NCBI GenBank assembly: GCA_031272745.1 | Contig: JAISTF010000029.1 | Location: 1-8,984, forward strand | From: Eubacteriales Family XIII. Incertae Sedis bacterium | GTDB taxonomy: Bacteria; Bacillota; Clostridia; Peptostreptococcales; Anaerovoracaceae | Length of the DNA: 8,984 bases | Direction of reading: 5' to 3' | Translations under genes and position numbers: made by a program | The notes under the pieces: generated by a model | Databases searched by the model: none | Told to the model about the DNA's origin: nothing | What the model saw: only the letters and a program-made list of their open reading frames with translations | In this document: one piece after another, positions 1-6,233 of the stretch | Position numbering within the stretch: the first letter of the stretch is position 1 | How the letters are laid out: each line of letters starts with the position of its first letter

Positions 1-183
1 CCCCTGCGTCCCCTGTTCTTCTTGCGGCGCCGCTTGCGCGTCGCCCGCAGCAGGTATTTTGTTTGCGCCGGATGCGCCGAACGGCACAGTGACGGTCGCT
101 ACCATGGCGACGATCAGGATGAACACGGCGACCTTGCCCGTCATCCCATAGAAAAGATTTCCCCAGTAATCACGATTATTCAT
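1..183 (-). CDS. N-terminal part of a membrane-anchored or exported protein, function unknown (truncated by window edge)
   Basis: An open frame begins with ATG at 183 and runs off the left edge without a stop, giving 61 visible residues starting MNNRDYWGNLFYGMTGKVAV. Residues about 17-35 (KVAVFILIVAMVATVTVPF) are strongly hydrophobic after a short N-terminus whose only charges are R4, D5 and K17, so this is a signal-anchor or a signal peptide. The following residues 41-61 are rich in Ala, Gln, Glu and Pro, as in a flexible periplasmic linker. An AGGGG ribosome-binding sequence lies 9 nt upstream of the ATG, and a TTGACA-containing promoter candidate lies further upstream at 248-276. There is no family-diagnostic motif in the visible part, so I assign no function. 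The gene is separated from the phosphatase gene by 185 bp and probably has its own promoter. A real gene is supported by the start signals and membrane segment, but only a fragment is visible. Confidence 0.6.
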   Translation of the reverse strand, partial: MNNRDYWGNLFYGMTGKVAVFILIVAMVATVTVPFGASGANKIPAAGDAQAAPQEEQGTQG

Positions 184-247
184 TTGTAGCACCCCTGCTT
201 CCCCAGTTGTAACGTTTCACTTATAAAAGTTGTAAGAATACGAAGAT

Positions 248-276
248 AGACTACCGTCCGAAGCAAATTTTGTCAA
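248..276 (-). promoter_or_regulatory. Candidate sigma70-type promoter for the left-edge gene
   Basis: On the minus strand a perfect TTGACA (276-271) is followed after 17 nt by TAGTCT (253-248), which matches the -10 consensus at three of six positions. The stretch upstream is A/T-rich. The gap 184-368 is clearly lower in GC than the rest of the window and lies just upstream of the ATG at 183. The weak -10 is the main doubt. A better-looking TATCTT (248-243) is 22 nt from the -35, which is too far. Confidence 0.4.
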
Positions 277-368
277 GTAATATTTTTCAGGAGTTTTTGA
301 TAAAAGTTTTTGGGGGAAATGACGATTGAAAAAGCTACACGCGCTCGGTGAGGAACGCTCGCAAGAGC

Positions 369-1169
369 CTATCCCTCGTCCTCATCCGGCGGGGGTTCCA
401 CCGGCAGGAGCGTGCCCGTGAAGTTTGCGTACGGGCCGTCGTAGAGGTTGAGGAACGCGAGCGCGAGCGCGCCGCCGAGCGCCCAGCCGCCGAGCACGTC
501 GGACGGGTAGTGGACGCCGAGGTAGATGCGCGAGAGCCCGACGAGGATCACGAGCAACGCAAAGAGGCCACGTTGCACCGCCGCGAGGTCGTCGTGCCCG
601 CGCTCGACCAGATACCGGTAGAGCAGCGTCGCGAGGAGCCCGTAGAGAATCACGCTCACATTGGAATGCCCGCTCGGGAAGCTGAAGCCGTCCTCGGGCA
701 CGAGCCACATCGCCTCATCCGGGCGCGGGCGTTCGAGCACGTTTTTGATCAATGTATGAATCACGGCGCCGACACCCGTGCAGACCGCGACGGGGAAACC
801 GAAACTCGTGAAGAAAAACCGCGCGCGGCCGCGCAGCGCTTTGTGCTTCTTGCGGTTCTTGCCGGTGCCGAGCACGATGACGAGGATGAGCGGCAGAAAC
901 AGCAGCACGGCGCACAGCCCGCCGACCGTCTTCGTGTCGCCGAAGGCCGTGAGGATGCGGAAGACCTTCGTGATCGTGTCCGCGCCCTCTTCCCAACCGC
1001 GCAGCGAGAAAAAGAAGCCCTGAAATTTCTCGTCGAATACGGCGAGCGTTCCGTCCGCTATGAAATGCCAGTCCGCGAGGAAGAGCGCGAGCAGGACGCC
1101 GCACCACACCCACCGCGAAATCCACATGCCCCGCGTGAACCCTTCGCCCGTATAGATTTCTTCATTCAT
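369..1169 (-). CDS. PAP2-superfamily integral membrane phosphatase (phosphatidate or undecaprenyl-pyrophosphate phosphatase type)
   Basis: This 266-residue protein carries all three signature blocks of the type 2 phosphatidic acid phosphatase family. They are K142-x6-R149-P150 (KNVLERPRP), P165-S-G-H168 and S213-R214-x5-H220-x3-D224. H168 and H220 are the expected general acid and nucleophilic histidines. Hydrophobic segments near residues 20-36, 82-101, 122-140, 170-187, 201-212 and 226-241 predict about six membrane passes, and the tail is acidic (PPPDEDEG). Family members hydrolyse lipid phosphates such as phosphatidate, PGP or undecaprenyl pyrophosphate at the membrane; the substrate cannot be read from sequence. 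I chose ATG 1169 because it overlaps the stop of the acyltransferase gene as ATGA and has AAAGGG 7 nt upstream. The longer frame from 1208 would add 13 Gly/Arg-rich residues inside that gene. Coupling to a PlsC-type gene favours a glycerolipid role. No convincing terminator follows the TAG stop. Confidence 0.9.
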   Translation of the reverse strand: MNEEIYTGEGFTRGMWISRWVWCGVLLALFLADWHFIADGTLAVFDEKFQGFFFSLRGWEEGADTITKVFRILTAFGDTKTVGGLCAVLLFLPLILVIVLGTGKNRKKHKALRGRARFFFTSFGFPVAVCTGVGAVIHTLIKNVLERPRPDEAMWLVPEDGFSFPSGHSNVSVILYGLLATLLYRYLVERGHDDLAAVQRGLFALLVILVGLSRIYLGVHYPSDVLGGWALGGALALAFLNLYDGPYANFTGTLLPVEPPPDEDEG

Positions 1170-1927
1170 ACCTGTGCCCTTTCCGCCTGCACGTCTTCCG
1201 CCGCCCACTCGTCGAGCTTCCCGCGAATGATCCGCTCGACGCGCTCCGCGAGCGCCGCGCCCTCTTCCTTCGACAGTCCCTGCGTCGGAATCGCCGCGTG
1301 CAGGTGGACGCGAATCACGCCCGGCGTCGGAAACCCGTACGCCTCAAAACAGTCCCACGACCCCTTCACCGACACGGGCACGACCGGCACGCGCGCCTTC
1401 AGCGCGAGCCGCAGGCTGCCCTTCTGGAACGGCTGCATCCCCAGCCCCTTCGCGCGGTGCCCTTCCGGAAAAATCACGAGCGAAAACCCGCGCTTCAGCA
1501 TGTCCTCGCCCTCGGCGAACACACGCAGCGTCTCCTTCGCATCGCCCCGCATGAGCATGAGGCTGCGGATGCGCACAATCCACTTATTGAAAACCGGAAT
1601 TTTCCCGAGCTCATCCTTCGCGACAAACCCGAACTGTTTCGACCGCACGACGTCCATGAAGAGGGGGATGTCCCCGTACCCTTCGTGGTTGGACACGAAT
1701 AACACACCGCCCTCCGGCAGCGCTGTCTCGCCCGTTACCTCAGAGCGCACCTTCCAGTGCCGGAAGAGCCGCGGGCCCCAGTCGTTTTCCGCGAGCCGGA
1801 TCCACTCCTGTTCGCGCGCGTCGTCGCCCGCCGCCCGCGCGGCGTCGATTTCGCGCCGATGCCGCTGGATCGGAAGCAAGGTTGTCAGGATGAAAGCCCC
1901 AAGCCGGAGCGCGTTCCATGCGTTCAT
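1166..1927 (-). CDS. PlsC-family 1-acyl-glycerol-3-phosphate O-acyltransferase (lysophosphatidate acyltransferase)
   Basis: The 253-residue protein has the acyltransferase catalytic motif H81-x4-D86 (SNHEGYGDIP), the glycerophosphate-binding block FPEGHR at 153-158, and the later block VPVVPVSVKGS at 180-190. The hydrophobic N-terminus (residues 8-20) fits membrane association. The family transfers an acyl chain from acyl-ACP or acyl-CoA to lysophosphatidate to make phosphatidate at the inner membrane face. The second block normally reads EGTR, so His in place of Thr is a small deviation. Length is normal for PlsC. The stop overlaps the PAP2 start by 4 nt, so the two are almost certainly translated together, and the products could act in sequence. 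The start at 1927 lacks a Shine-Dalgarno; instead a TAGAAT hexamer lies exactly where a -10 box would place transcription start on the A of the ATG. Acylation of a different lipid (for example an ornithine-lipid type acceptor) cannot be excluded. Confidence 0.9.
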   Translation of the reverse strand: MNAWNALRLGAFILTTLLPIQRHRREIDAARAAGDDAREQEWIRLAENDWGPRLFRHWKVRSEVTGETALPEGGVLFVSNHEGYGDIPLFMDVVRSKQFGFVAKDELGKIPVFNKWIVRIRSLMLMRGDAKETLRVFAEGEDMLKRGFSLVIFPEGHRAKGLGMQPFQKGSLRLALKARVPVVPVSVKGSWDCFEAYGFPTPGVIRVHLHAAIPTQGLSKEEGAALAERVERIIRGKLDEWAAEDVQAERAQV

Positions 1928-1933
1928 GGGGGT

Positions 1934-1939
1934 ATTCTA
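1934..1939 (-). promoter_or_regulatory. Possible -10 box of a leaderless acyltransferase transcript
   Basis: The minus strand reads TAGAAT (1939-1934, five of six matches to TATAAT), then ACCCCC, then the ATG at 1927. With the usual spacing the +1 base would be the A of the start codon. No purine-rich ribosome-binding sequence precedes this ATG. No recognisable -35 hexamer lies 16-18 nt upstream, so the call is weak. The gene may instead be read from the upstream methyltransferase transcript, only 57 nt away. Confidence 0.3.
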
Positions 1940-1984
1940 CCATACTTCATGGCGGCGAGCTTGCCGGGTTTTGTCTACCGCGCG

Positions 1985-3052
1985 TCAGGCAGGCGTCAGC
2001 CGTTCCTCGTCTAACGGCCATTTGGCGTATTCGCGCAGGGCGCGGTGCAGGGCGTCGTGGTTTTCTACGGGGCTCTTCAGGGGCGGGGAGTCGGCGAAGC
2101 CGGGGATCGGGAGCGCTTTGCCGCCGGCGGCGTCGCGGATGCTGCGCTTCACGTCCTCGATCACGTCCTGTTCGCTGCCGATGAGCATCGTCATCGGGGC
2201 GACGTTGCCGACAAGGTGGACGCGGTCGCCGACGCGGCGGCTTGCGTCCGCGAAGTCGATGGTCTCGTCGATGTTCATGAGGAGCGCGCCCGTGTCGGCC
2301 ATCGCTTCCCAGAGCCGCGTCGTGTTGCCGCACATATGGAGATTGACGTGGTCGGGGTGCGGCGCGATTTCCTGGAGCGCGTGCAGGACCTTCGCCGTGT
2401 AGGGTTGCGCGAAGGTGCGGTACTGGGCGAGGCTCAGCATGCTGCCGGACGCGACGGGGTCGGGGCACCAGTAGAGCACGTCGAGCCCCTTGAACGCCTG
2501 CACCGCCTGCACGATCATGTCCGCGAGCTTGCCGACGATGAGGTGGACGTAGTCCGGATCGCGGATGAGCTTTTTCAGGAATTTGTCCGTGCCGAGGGAC
2601 ATCGCCGCCGTCGTGAACGGCATCGAGACCATCAGCGAGATCTCCGCGCGGTCCTTCGCCGCGAGCGCGTCCTGCAGCGCTTCGAGCCGTTCCCAACCGG
2701 GCTGCGCGGCGGGGTTCGTTCGCACGTCCTCGACGCCCCACGACTCGATCTCCTTTTCGGTCGGGTCGATCGTCTTCGTCACGACGCCGTAGTCGTCCTC
2801 GGGCATGGAGCGTTCCACGCCGAGGTCAATGCCGAGCGGGATCATCATTTCGACGACGTCGAAGTCCCAGCGCGCGTCGGCCGTGAGCACGCCTTTCAGG
2901 AACGTCTTTGTGTCCGTCATGTATTCGCGCAGCGTCGCACCGATGAGGCGGGAGCAGTAGTCCTGCGGGAAGGCCCACGTCGGCAGGCGGTCGATGTCGC
3001 GACCTTCGCGGAAGGCTTTTTTGCGTTGGCGGGGGGTCATTTCGTCTTGCAT
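1985..3052 (-). CDS. Uroporphyrinogen-decarboxylase-fold corrinoid methyltransferase (MtaA/MtbA-like)
   Basis: The 355-residue protein is a member of the URO-D superfamily, which contains HemE but also methylcobamide:CoM methyltransferases and the methyltransferase I of some anaerobic O-demethylases. Its clearest feature is NLHMCGNTTRL at 237-247, which holds the H239-x-C241 zinc ligand pair of the methyltransferase branch, plus VHLVGNVAP at 278-286. In MtaA/MtbA relatives a third ligand, a Cys, sits near the C-terminus before a proline-rich loop. The aligned stretch here, LPIPGFADSPP (314-324), has no Cys. It therefore probably moves a methyl group to or from a corrinoid protein, with the carbon substrate unknown. 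I chose ATG 3052 because AGGAG (3063-3059) lies 6 nt upstream. The frame extends to 3109, but that extension is entirely GC-rich repeat sequence. It lies downstream of the Mo enzyme, separated by a 113-bp gap made mostly of those repeats. HemE itself is unlikely because of the zinc motif and the corrinoid neighbours. Confidence 0.82.
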   Translation of the reverse strand: MQDEMTPRQRKKAFREGRDIDRLPTWAFPQDYCSRLIGATLREYMTDTKTFLKGVLTADARWDFDVVEMMIPLGIDLGVERSMPEDDYGVVTKTIDPTEKEIESWGVEDVRTNPAAQPGWERLEALQDALAAKDRAEISLMVSMPFTTAAMSLGTDKFLKKLIRDPDYVHLIVGKLADMIVQAVQAFKGLDVLYWCPDPVASGSMLSLAQYRTFAQPYTAKVLHALQEIAPHPDHVNLHMCGNTTRLWEAMADTGALLMNIDETIDFADASRRVGDRVHLVGNVAPMTMLIGSEQDVIEDVKRSIRDAAGGKALPIPGFADSPPLKSPVENHDALHRALREYAKWPLDEERLTPA

Positions 3053-3058
3053 GGGGTT

Positions 3059-3063
3059 CTCCT
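3059..3063 (-). promoter_or_regulatory. Ribosome-binding site fixing the methyltransferase start
   Basis: AGGAG, within GAAAGGAGAA, lies 6 nt before the ATG at 3052. This decides against the longer frame whose extra N-terminus is encoded by repeat units. Confidence 0.75.
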
Positions 3064-3070
3064 TTCGGGC

Positions 3071-3169
3071 GGGCGGCGGGAGGCCGCCCCTACATGGCGG
3101 GCGGGGCAAGCCCCGCCCCTACGGCGAGCGGCGAGGGGGGCGCCCCTACAGTGGGGATGCCGCCCCTAC
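3071..3169. repeat. Array of four tandem GC-rich palindromic repeat units
   Basis: Four units follow one another, each ending on the plus strand in GCCCCTAC (ends at 3093, 3122, 3149 and 3169). Unit 1 has stem GGGCGGC/GCCGCCC (3071-3077 and 3083-3089). Unit 2 has a 9-bp perfect stem GGGCGGGGC/GCCCCGCCC (3099-3107 and 3110-3118) with a 2-nt loop. Units 3 and 4 are degenerate but keep the terminal GCCCCTAC. The array fills almost the whole gap between the Mo enzyme and the methyltransferase, and unit 4 contains the TAG stop of the Mo gene. It resembles REP-type elements. The hairpins could protect or process mRNA. No U-tract follows, so they are poor intrinsic terminators. Confidence 0.85.
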
Positions 3170-6096
3170 GCGCGGGCTACCTCGCAGAGGCCTTCCTTGT
3201 AGCAGGGGAAGCCGCTGATGGGGTCGAAGTCGCGCGGCACGAGCTCGTTGACGTTGGCCTCGGCCCAGCCGTGCACCATGTCGATGACGCCGGGCTTCAG
3301 CGTGTTCGTCACCTCGAGCTTCGCGACGATGCCGGACGGGTTCACGGGCGACGTGATGCGCACCGCCTCGCCGTCCGCCAGCCCCCGCGCCGCCGCGTCC
3401 TCGCGCGCCACGCGCACGACGGGATCGGGCATGAACCGCCGGAGCCACGGCAGCGTGCGCTCCTTCGAGTGGCAGAAGAACGGCACGCGCGAGCCCGCGT
3501 TCATGATCAGCGGGTACTCCCGGGCGACCTCCGGCGTCGAGACCGGGCTGTACGACGGCTCGCGGTACACGGGCAACGGCTCGAAGCCGTGCTCGCGCAG
3601 GATCTCCGACGCGAACTCCACCTTGCCCGACGGCGTGTCGAAGCCGGGCTTCCCGTCCGCGCGGAGCAAACCGAGCTCCCACTTCCGATACTTCATCCCG
3701 CCCTTCAGCGGAATCGCGATGCCGTCCGGCGCAGCCGCGCGCAGCTCTTCCAACGTCACCTCGCGCGCGCCGCCGGCCGTCCGCAGGATCTCGCGCAGGC
3801 AGGCTTCCTCGGCCTGCTCGCCGCCGCCCCAGAACAGATCGCCGTAACCGAGCGCCGTGCCGAGGTCACAGACGATGCGGTAGTCGCTGCGCGCCTCGCC
3901 CGCAGGCTCCACGATCGGCTCGCGCAGGAAGAGCCGCCGCCCGACGACCGTCAGCGGCGCCGACCGCTCAAACGACATCGCCGCCGGCAGCAACATGTCG
4001 ACATAGTCGTGCGTCCAACGGTTCTCGCGGAAGTCCGCCACCGCGACGAACTCCATGTCCGCGAACGCCTGCTGGTACTCGTGCGACTGCGGCCACATGA
4101 TGCAGTTGAGCCCGAGCGCGAAGCACGCGCGCAGCTCCCCGTCGCGCACGTATTCGGGGATGCGGTTCACCTGCAGGCTGCCGTCCCAGTCCGTGTCCGC
4201 CCACACGGGGAAGTATTTGCGGTCGATGCGGTTTTTGCCGAGCGCCGGCAACAGCTCGTGCACGCGCGAGAACGGATACGACCCGCCCCACCCGTCGAGC
4301 TCGAGCGGCTCGTTGGCGATCAGATGCCCGCCGTCCACGTCGAGGCTGCCCGTGAGCGGCGCGAGCAGCTGGATCGCGCGGTAATTGTCCACCCCGTTCG
4401 TGTGCTGCGGGTAGGCCGCCGACGTCTTGATCGTGATCGGCGCGCCGGCCGAAATCAAAATGTCTGCCGCCTTGCGGAGCAGCTCCTGCGGCACCTCGCA
4501 AATCTGCGCCGTCCGTTCGAGCGTGTACTCCGCCGCGAGCGCGCGGTACTCCGCAAACCCGTGCGCCCATTTCTCGATGAACGCCTTGTCGTACGCCCCC
4601 GCCGAAATCAGCTGGTCCGCGAAGAACAGCGCGAGGGCCCCGTCCGTCGCGGGCCGGATCTGCAGATGCACGTCCGCGAAATTCTCCGTCGTCGAGGTCA
4701 CGCGCGGATCGACGACGATGTAGGGGATGTCGCTGAACTCCCGCGTCGTCTTGAGACCGTTATACGAAAATGCGCCCGAGGTGCCGGGGTTGTTGCCCCA
4801 GATGATGGCGGCCTTTGTGTCGTTGACGTCGGGCGCCGCGCCAAACGTCAGCGAGATGATCGCGCGCGTGTGCGTCCCGTAGATGAGCCGCGTCGCGAGC
4901 TCCGCCGCCGTGTAGCAAGTCGAGCTCTCCGTCCCGTACGACGACGACCCGAACGAATACGCAAGCCGCTGCAGCACCGACCGCGGCTCTTTCGGGTCGC
5001 CCGTCATGAACAGCACCTTGTCCGCGCCGTACTTCTCCTTCACGCCGTTGAGCTTCTCCGCGATCTCGGCCAGCGCCTCATCCCACGAGATGCGCTTCCA
5101 CTCCGAGCGCTGCCCCTTCGGGTTCGTCCGCCGGAGCGGGTACAACACGCGATCCGGCGCATAGAGGTCCTGCGTCGCCGCGCTGCCGATCGCGCACAAA
5201 AGCTCGTTGCCGTACTCCTCGCGCCGTTCGAGCCGCAGCACCTTCCCGTCCTTCACGACGGCCTTCACGCCGCACTTCGGCCCGTGGTTGCACTGCACGC
5301 AATGCGTATAACGATACTCGCCGCCGATGTCCGGTGCCCGCTCCTTGTCATTCTTCCGCACCCAGTCGCGCGCCGCGATGAGCCCGTCCGTCAGCGCGCG
5401 GAAATCCGGGTCGCCCGGTTCGCGCCGCCGCTCCGCGCCCGCCCCCGTCGTCTCCGTCAGCGCCCCCGTCTCGGGATCGTACCCCGGCGGCAGCAGCGCC
5501 GGGTCCATCCCCTTGGGAAGCACATAGAATAACGAAGTGCCCTCGATCGGTATCGCACCGTAGAGCTTTCTATAATAATTGATTTCACTCTCCGGATCCT
5601 CAAGGTCTCCGAAGATCCTGCACCCTCCGGGGCACAGCGCCACGCAGATCGGCTCGAGCCCCTGCGCGAGACGGTCCTGGCAGAGCGTGCACTTCTCCGC
5701 CTTGCGCAGCCGCACGGCGCTCGCATCCTCGGACGGAATCGGATGACCCGGGAACGCCGTCTCGTCCTCCGTCGTCAGAAACCGCTGCCCGTACGGGCAG
5801 GCCGTCACGCACGCGCCGCAGCCCGTGCACTTCTCGGGGATCGTGAGCACGGGCCCCTCGGGCGCCTTGTAGGTCGCGCCGTACGCACAGCTCGTCATGC
5901 ACGGCGGGTTCTCGCAATGGTTGCACATCGTCGACAGGTACCGCCGGTGCGCGTCCGGGTACGCGCCCCACTCGACCATCCGCCCCTGGTTGTAGTCCAC
6001 GCCGGGGCGCGTCCCGAAATACTGCTTGCAGGCGACGACGCACGCATAGCACGCCGTGCACCGCTCCAAGTCGATCAACATTCCATACCGGGCCAT
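3166..6096 (-). CDS. Fused four-cluster ferredoxin / molybdopterin (Mo-bisPGD) oxidoreductase of the DMSO reductase superfamily
   Basis: This 976-residue protein joins two normally separate subunits. Residues 1-160 are a PsrB/PhsB/NrfC-type electron-transfer module with four Cys quartets: C13/16/19/23, C58/61/66/70, C90/93/96/100 and C136/139/151/155, enough for four [4Fe-4S] clusters. A linker (about 165-258, rich in Pro, Glu, Arg) leads to the catalytic module. This opens with another cluster motif, C266-x2-C269-x5-C275-x25-C301. The segment ESSTCYTAAELA places C394 where the family's Mo-ligand Cys is expected. The C-terminal dinucleotide-binding domain ends with the typical HGWAEANVN...DPISGFP pattern. 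There is no Tat or other signal peptide, so it should be cytoplasmic, unlike Psr, Phs or Dms enzymes. The substrate is unknown; dehydroxylase, transhydroxylase, S/N-oxide reductase or formate-type chemistry are all possible. ATG 6096 is preferred: GGGAG lies 9 nt upstream, and the promoter start site (~6137) excludes the ATG at 6165. Confidence 0.88.
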   Translation of the reverse strand: MARYGMLIDLERCTACYACVVACKQYFGTRPGVDYNQGRMVEWGAYPDAHRRYLSTMCNHCENPPCMTSCAYGATYKAPEGPVLTIPEKCTGCGACVTACPYGQRFLTTEDETAFPGHPIPSEDASAVRLRKAEKCTLCQDRLAQGLEPICVALCPGGCRIFGDLEDPESEINYYRKLYGAIPIEGTSLFYVLPKGMDPALLPPGYDPETGALTETTGAGAERRREPGDPDFRALTDGLIAARDWVRKNDKERAPDIGGEYRYTHCVQCNHGPKCGVKAVVKDGKVLRLERREEYGNELLCAIGSAATQDLYAPDRVLYPLRRTNPKGQRSEWKRISWDEALAEIAEKLNGVKEKYGADKVLFMTGDPKEPRSVLQRLAYSFGSSSYGTESSTCYTAAELATRLIYGTHTRAIISLTFGAAPDVNDTKAAIIWGNNPGTSGAFSYNGLKTTREFSDIPYIVVDPRVTSTTENFADVHLQIRPATDGALALFFADQLISAGAYDKAFIEKWAHGFAEYRALAAEYTLERTAQICEVPQELLRKAADILISAGAPITIKTSAAYPQHTNGVDNYRAIQLLAPLTGSLDVDGGHLIANEPLELDGWGGSYPFSRVHELLPALGKNRIDRKYFPVWADTDWDGSLQVNRIPEYVRDGELRACFALGLNCIMWPQSHEYQQAFADMEFVAVADFRENRWTHDYVDMLLPAAMSFERSAPLTVVGRRLFLREPIVEPAGEARSDYRIVCDLGTALGYGDLFWGGGEQAEEACLREILRTAGGAREVTLEELRAAAPDGIAIPLKGGMKYRKWELGLLRADGKPGFDTPSGKVEFASEILREHGFEPLPVYREPSYSPVSTPEVAREYPLIMNAGSRVPFFCHSKERTLPWLRRFMPDPVVRVAREDAAARGLADGEAVRITSPVNPSGIVAKLEVTNTLKPGVIDMVHGWAEANVNELVPRDFDPISGFPCYKEGLCEVARA

Positions 6097-6105
6097 TTCC
6101 TCTGT

Positions 6106-6110
6106 CTCCC
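6106..6110 (-). promoter_or_regulatory. Ribosome-binding site fixing the Mo enzyme start
   Basis: GGGAG (6110-6106) lies 9 nt before the ATG at 6096, with a further GAGG just ahead of the ATG. In-frame ATGs at 6123 and 6132 have only A/T-rich sequence upstream and no Shine-Dalgarno. The ATG at 6081 is also unsupported and too close to the first cluster Cys. Confidence 0.6.
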
Positions 6111-6128
6111 TCTCTATATCCATAGTTT

Positions 6129-6147
6129 TCATATATTTATTATATGA
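6129..6147. promoter_or_regulatory. Perfect 19-bp dyad, likely operator over the Mo enzyme promoter
   Basis: The plus strand reads TCATATA-TTTAT-TATATGA, a perfect 7-bp inverted repeat with a 5-bp spacer. It covers most of the -10 hexamer (6149-6144) and the predicted start site (~6137) of the Mo enzyme promoter, where binding of a dimeric regulator would block transcription. A near-copy lies at 6234-6253. The regulator gene is not in the window. The site is A/T-rich, so chance palindromy is possible, but the placement and second copy argue against that. Confidence 0.55.
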
Positions 6148-6172
6148 TAAATCAAACAGCCCCAAATGTCAA
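6144..6172 (-). promoter_or_regulatory. Strong sigma70-type promoter of the Mo enzyme gene
   Basis: On the minus strand TTGACA (6172-6167, six of six) is followed by exactly 17 nt and TATCAT (6149-6144, five of six). A run of eight T lies just upstream of the -35 (6182-6175) and could act as an UP-like element. The predicted start near 6137 gives a leader of about 41 nt to the ATG at 6096. The Mo enzyme and methyltransferase can thus be expressed independently of the corrinoid and RACo genes. Confidence 0.75.
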
Positions 6173-6197
6173 GCAAAAAAAACTACGCGCGAGCCCC

Positions 6198-6224
6198 TTG
6201 ACAGAGGTGGCGGATGATTATAAA
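6198..6224 (+). promoter_or_regulatory. Candidate divergent promoter reading right, antisense to the corrinoid gene end
   Basis: The plus strand has TTGACA (6198-6203) and TATAAA (6219-6224) with a 15-nt spacer, shorter than optimal. A transcript would start near 6231 and run through the second dyad and the hairpin pair into the antisense strand of the corrinoid gene. The only short frame noticed along it (6248-6322, 24 codons) has no ribosome-binding site and ends in repeat sequence, so I do not call it a gene. The -35 boxes of the two divergent promoters are 25 bp apart. Confidence 0.35.
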
Positions 6225-6233
6225 ACATAAAAA

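Noticed and set aside
348..2402. 684-residue open frame on the plus strand
   Set aside because: It spans three well-identified minus-strand genes, its translation is Arg/Ala/Glu-rich low complexity with no motif, and it has no start signals. High GC removes stop codons from opposite frames.
1985..3052. HemE (uroporphyrinogen decarboxylase proper)
   Set aside because: The HxC zinc motif and the corrinoid neighbourhood fit the methyltransferase branch; no other haem genes are present.
3071..3169. CRISPR-like array
   Set aside because: The units are palindromic, degenerate, nearly contiguous and lack unique spacers of constant length.
2045..3202. 385-residue open frame on the plus strand
   Set aside because: It is antisense to the methyltransferase gene, with no domain and no ribosome-binding site.
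3094..5532. 812-residue open frame on the plus strand
   Set aside because: It is antisense to the Mo enzyme, its composition is dominated by Arg, and its first residues come from repeat units.
6139..6144. TATAAT as the -10 box of the Mo enzyme promoter
   Set aside because: It is a perfect consensus but 22 nt from the TTGACA. The overlapping TATCAT at 17 nt fits better.
6097..6165. Starts of the Mo enzyme at ATG 6165, 6132 or 6123
   Set aside because: 6165 lies upstream of the predicted transcription start, inside the promoter spacer. The others lack a Shine-Dalgarno, whereas 6096 has GGGAG at 9 nt.
6175..6210. Intrinsic terminator using the T8 tract on the minus strand
   Set aside because: No stable stem ends next to the T-run; the best pairing is short, has a wobble and is about 11 nt away. 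The tract is better read as part of the promoter upstream region.
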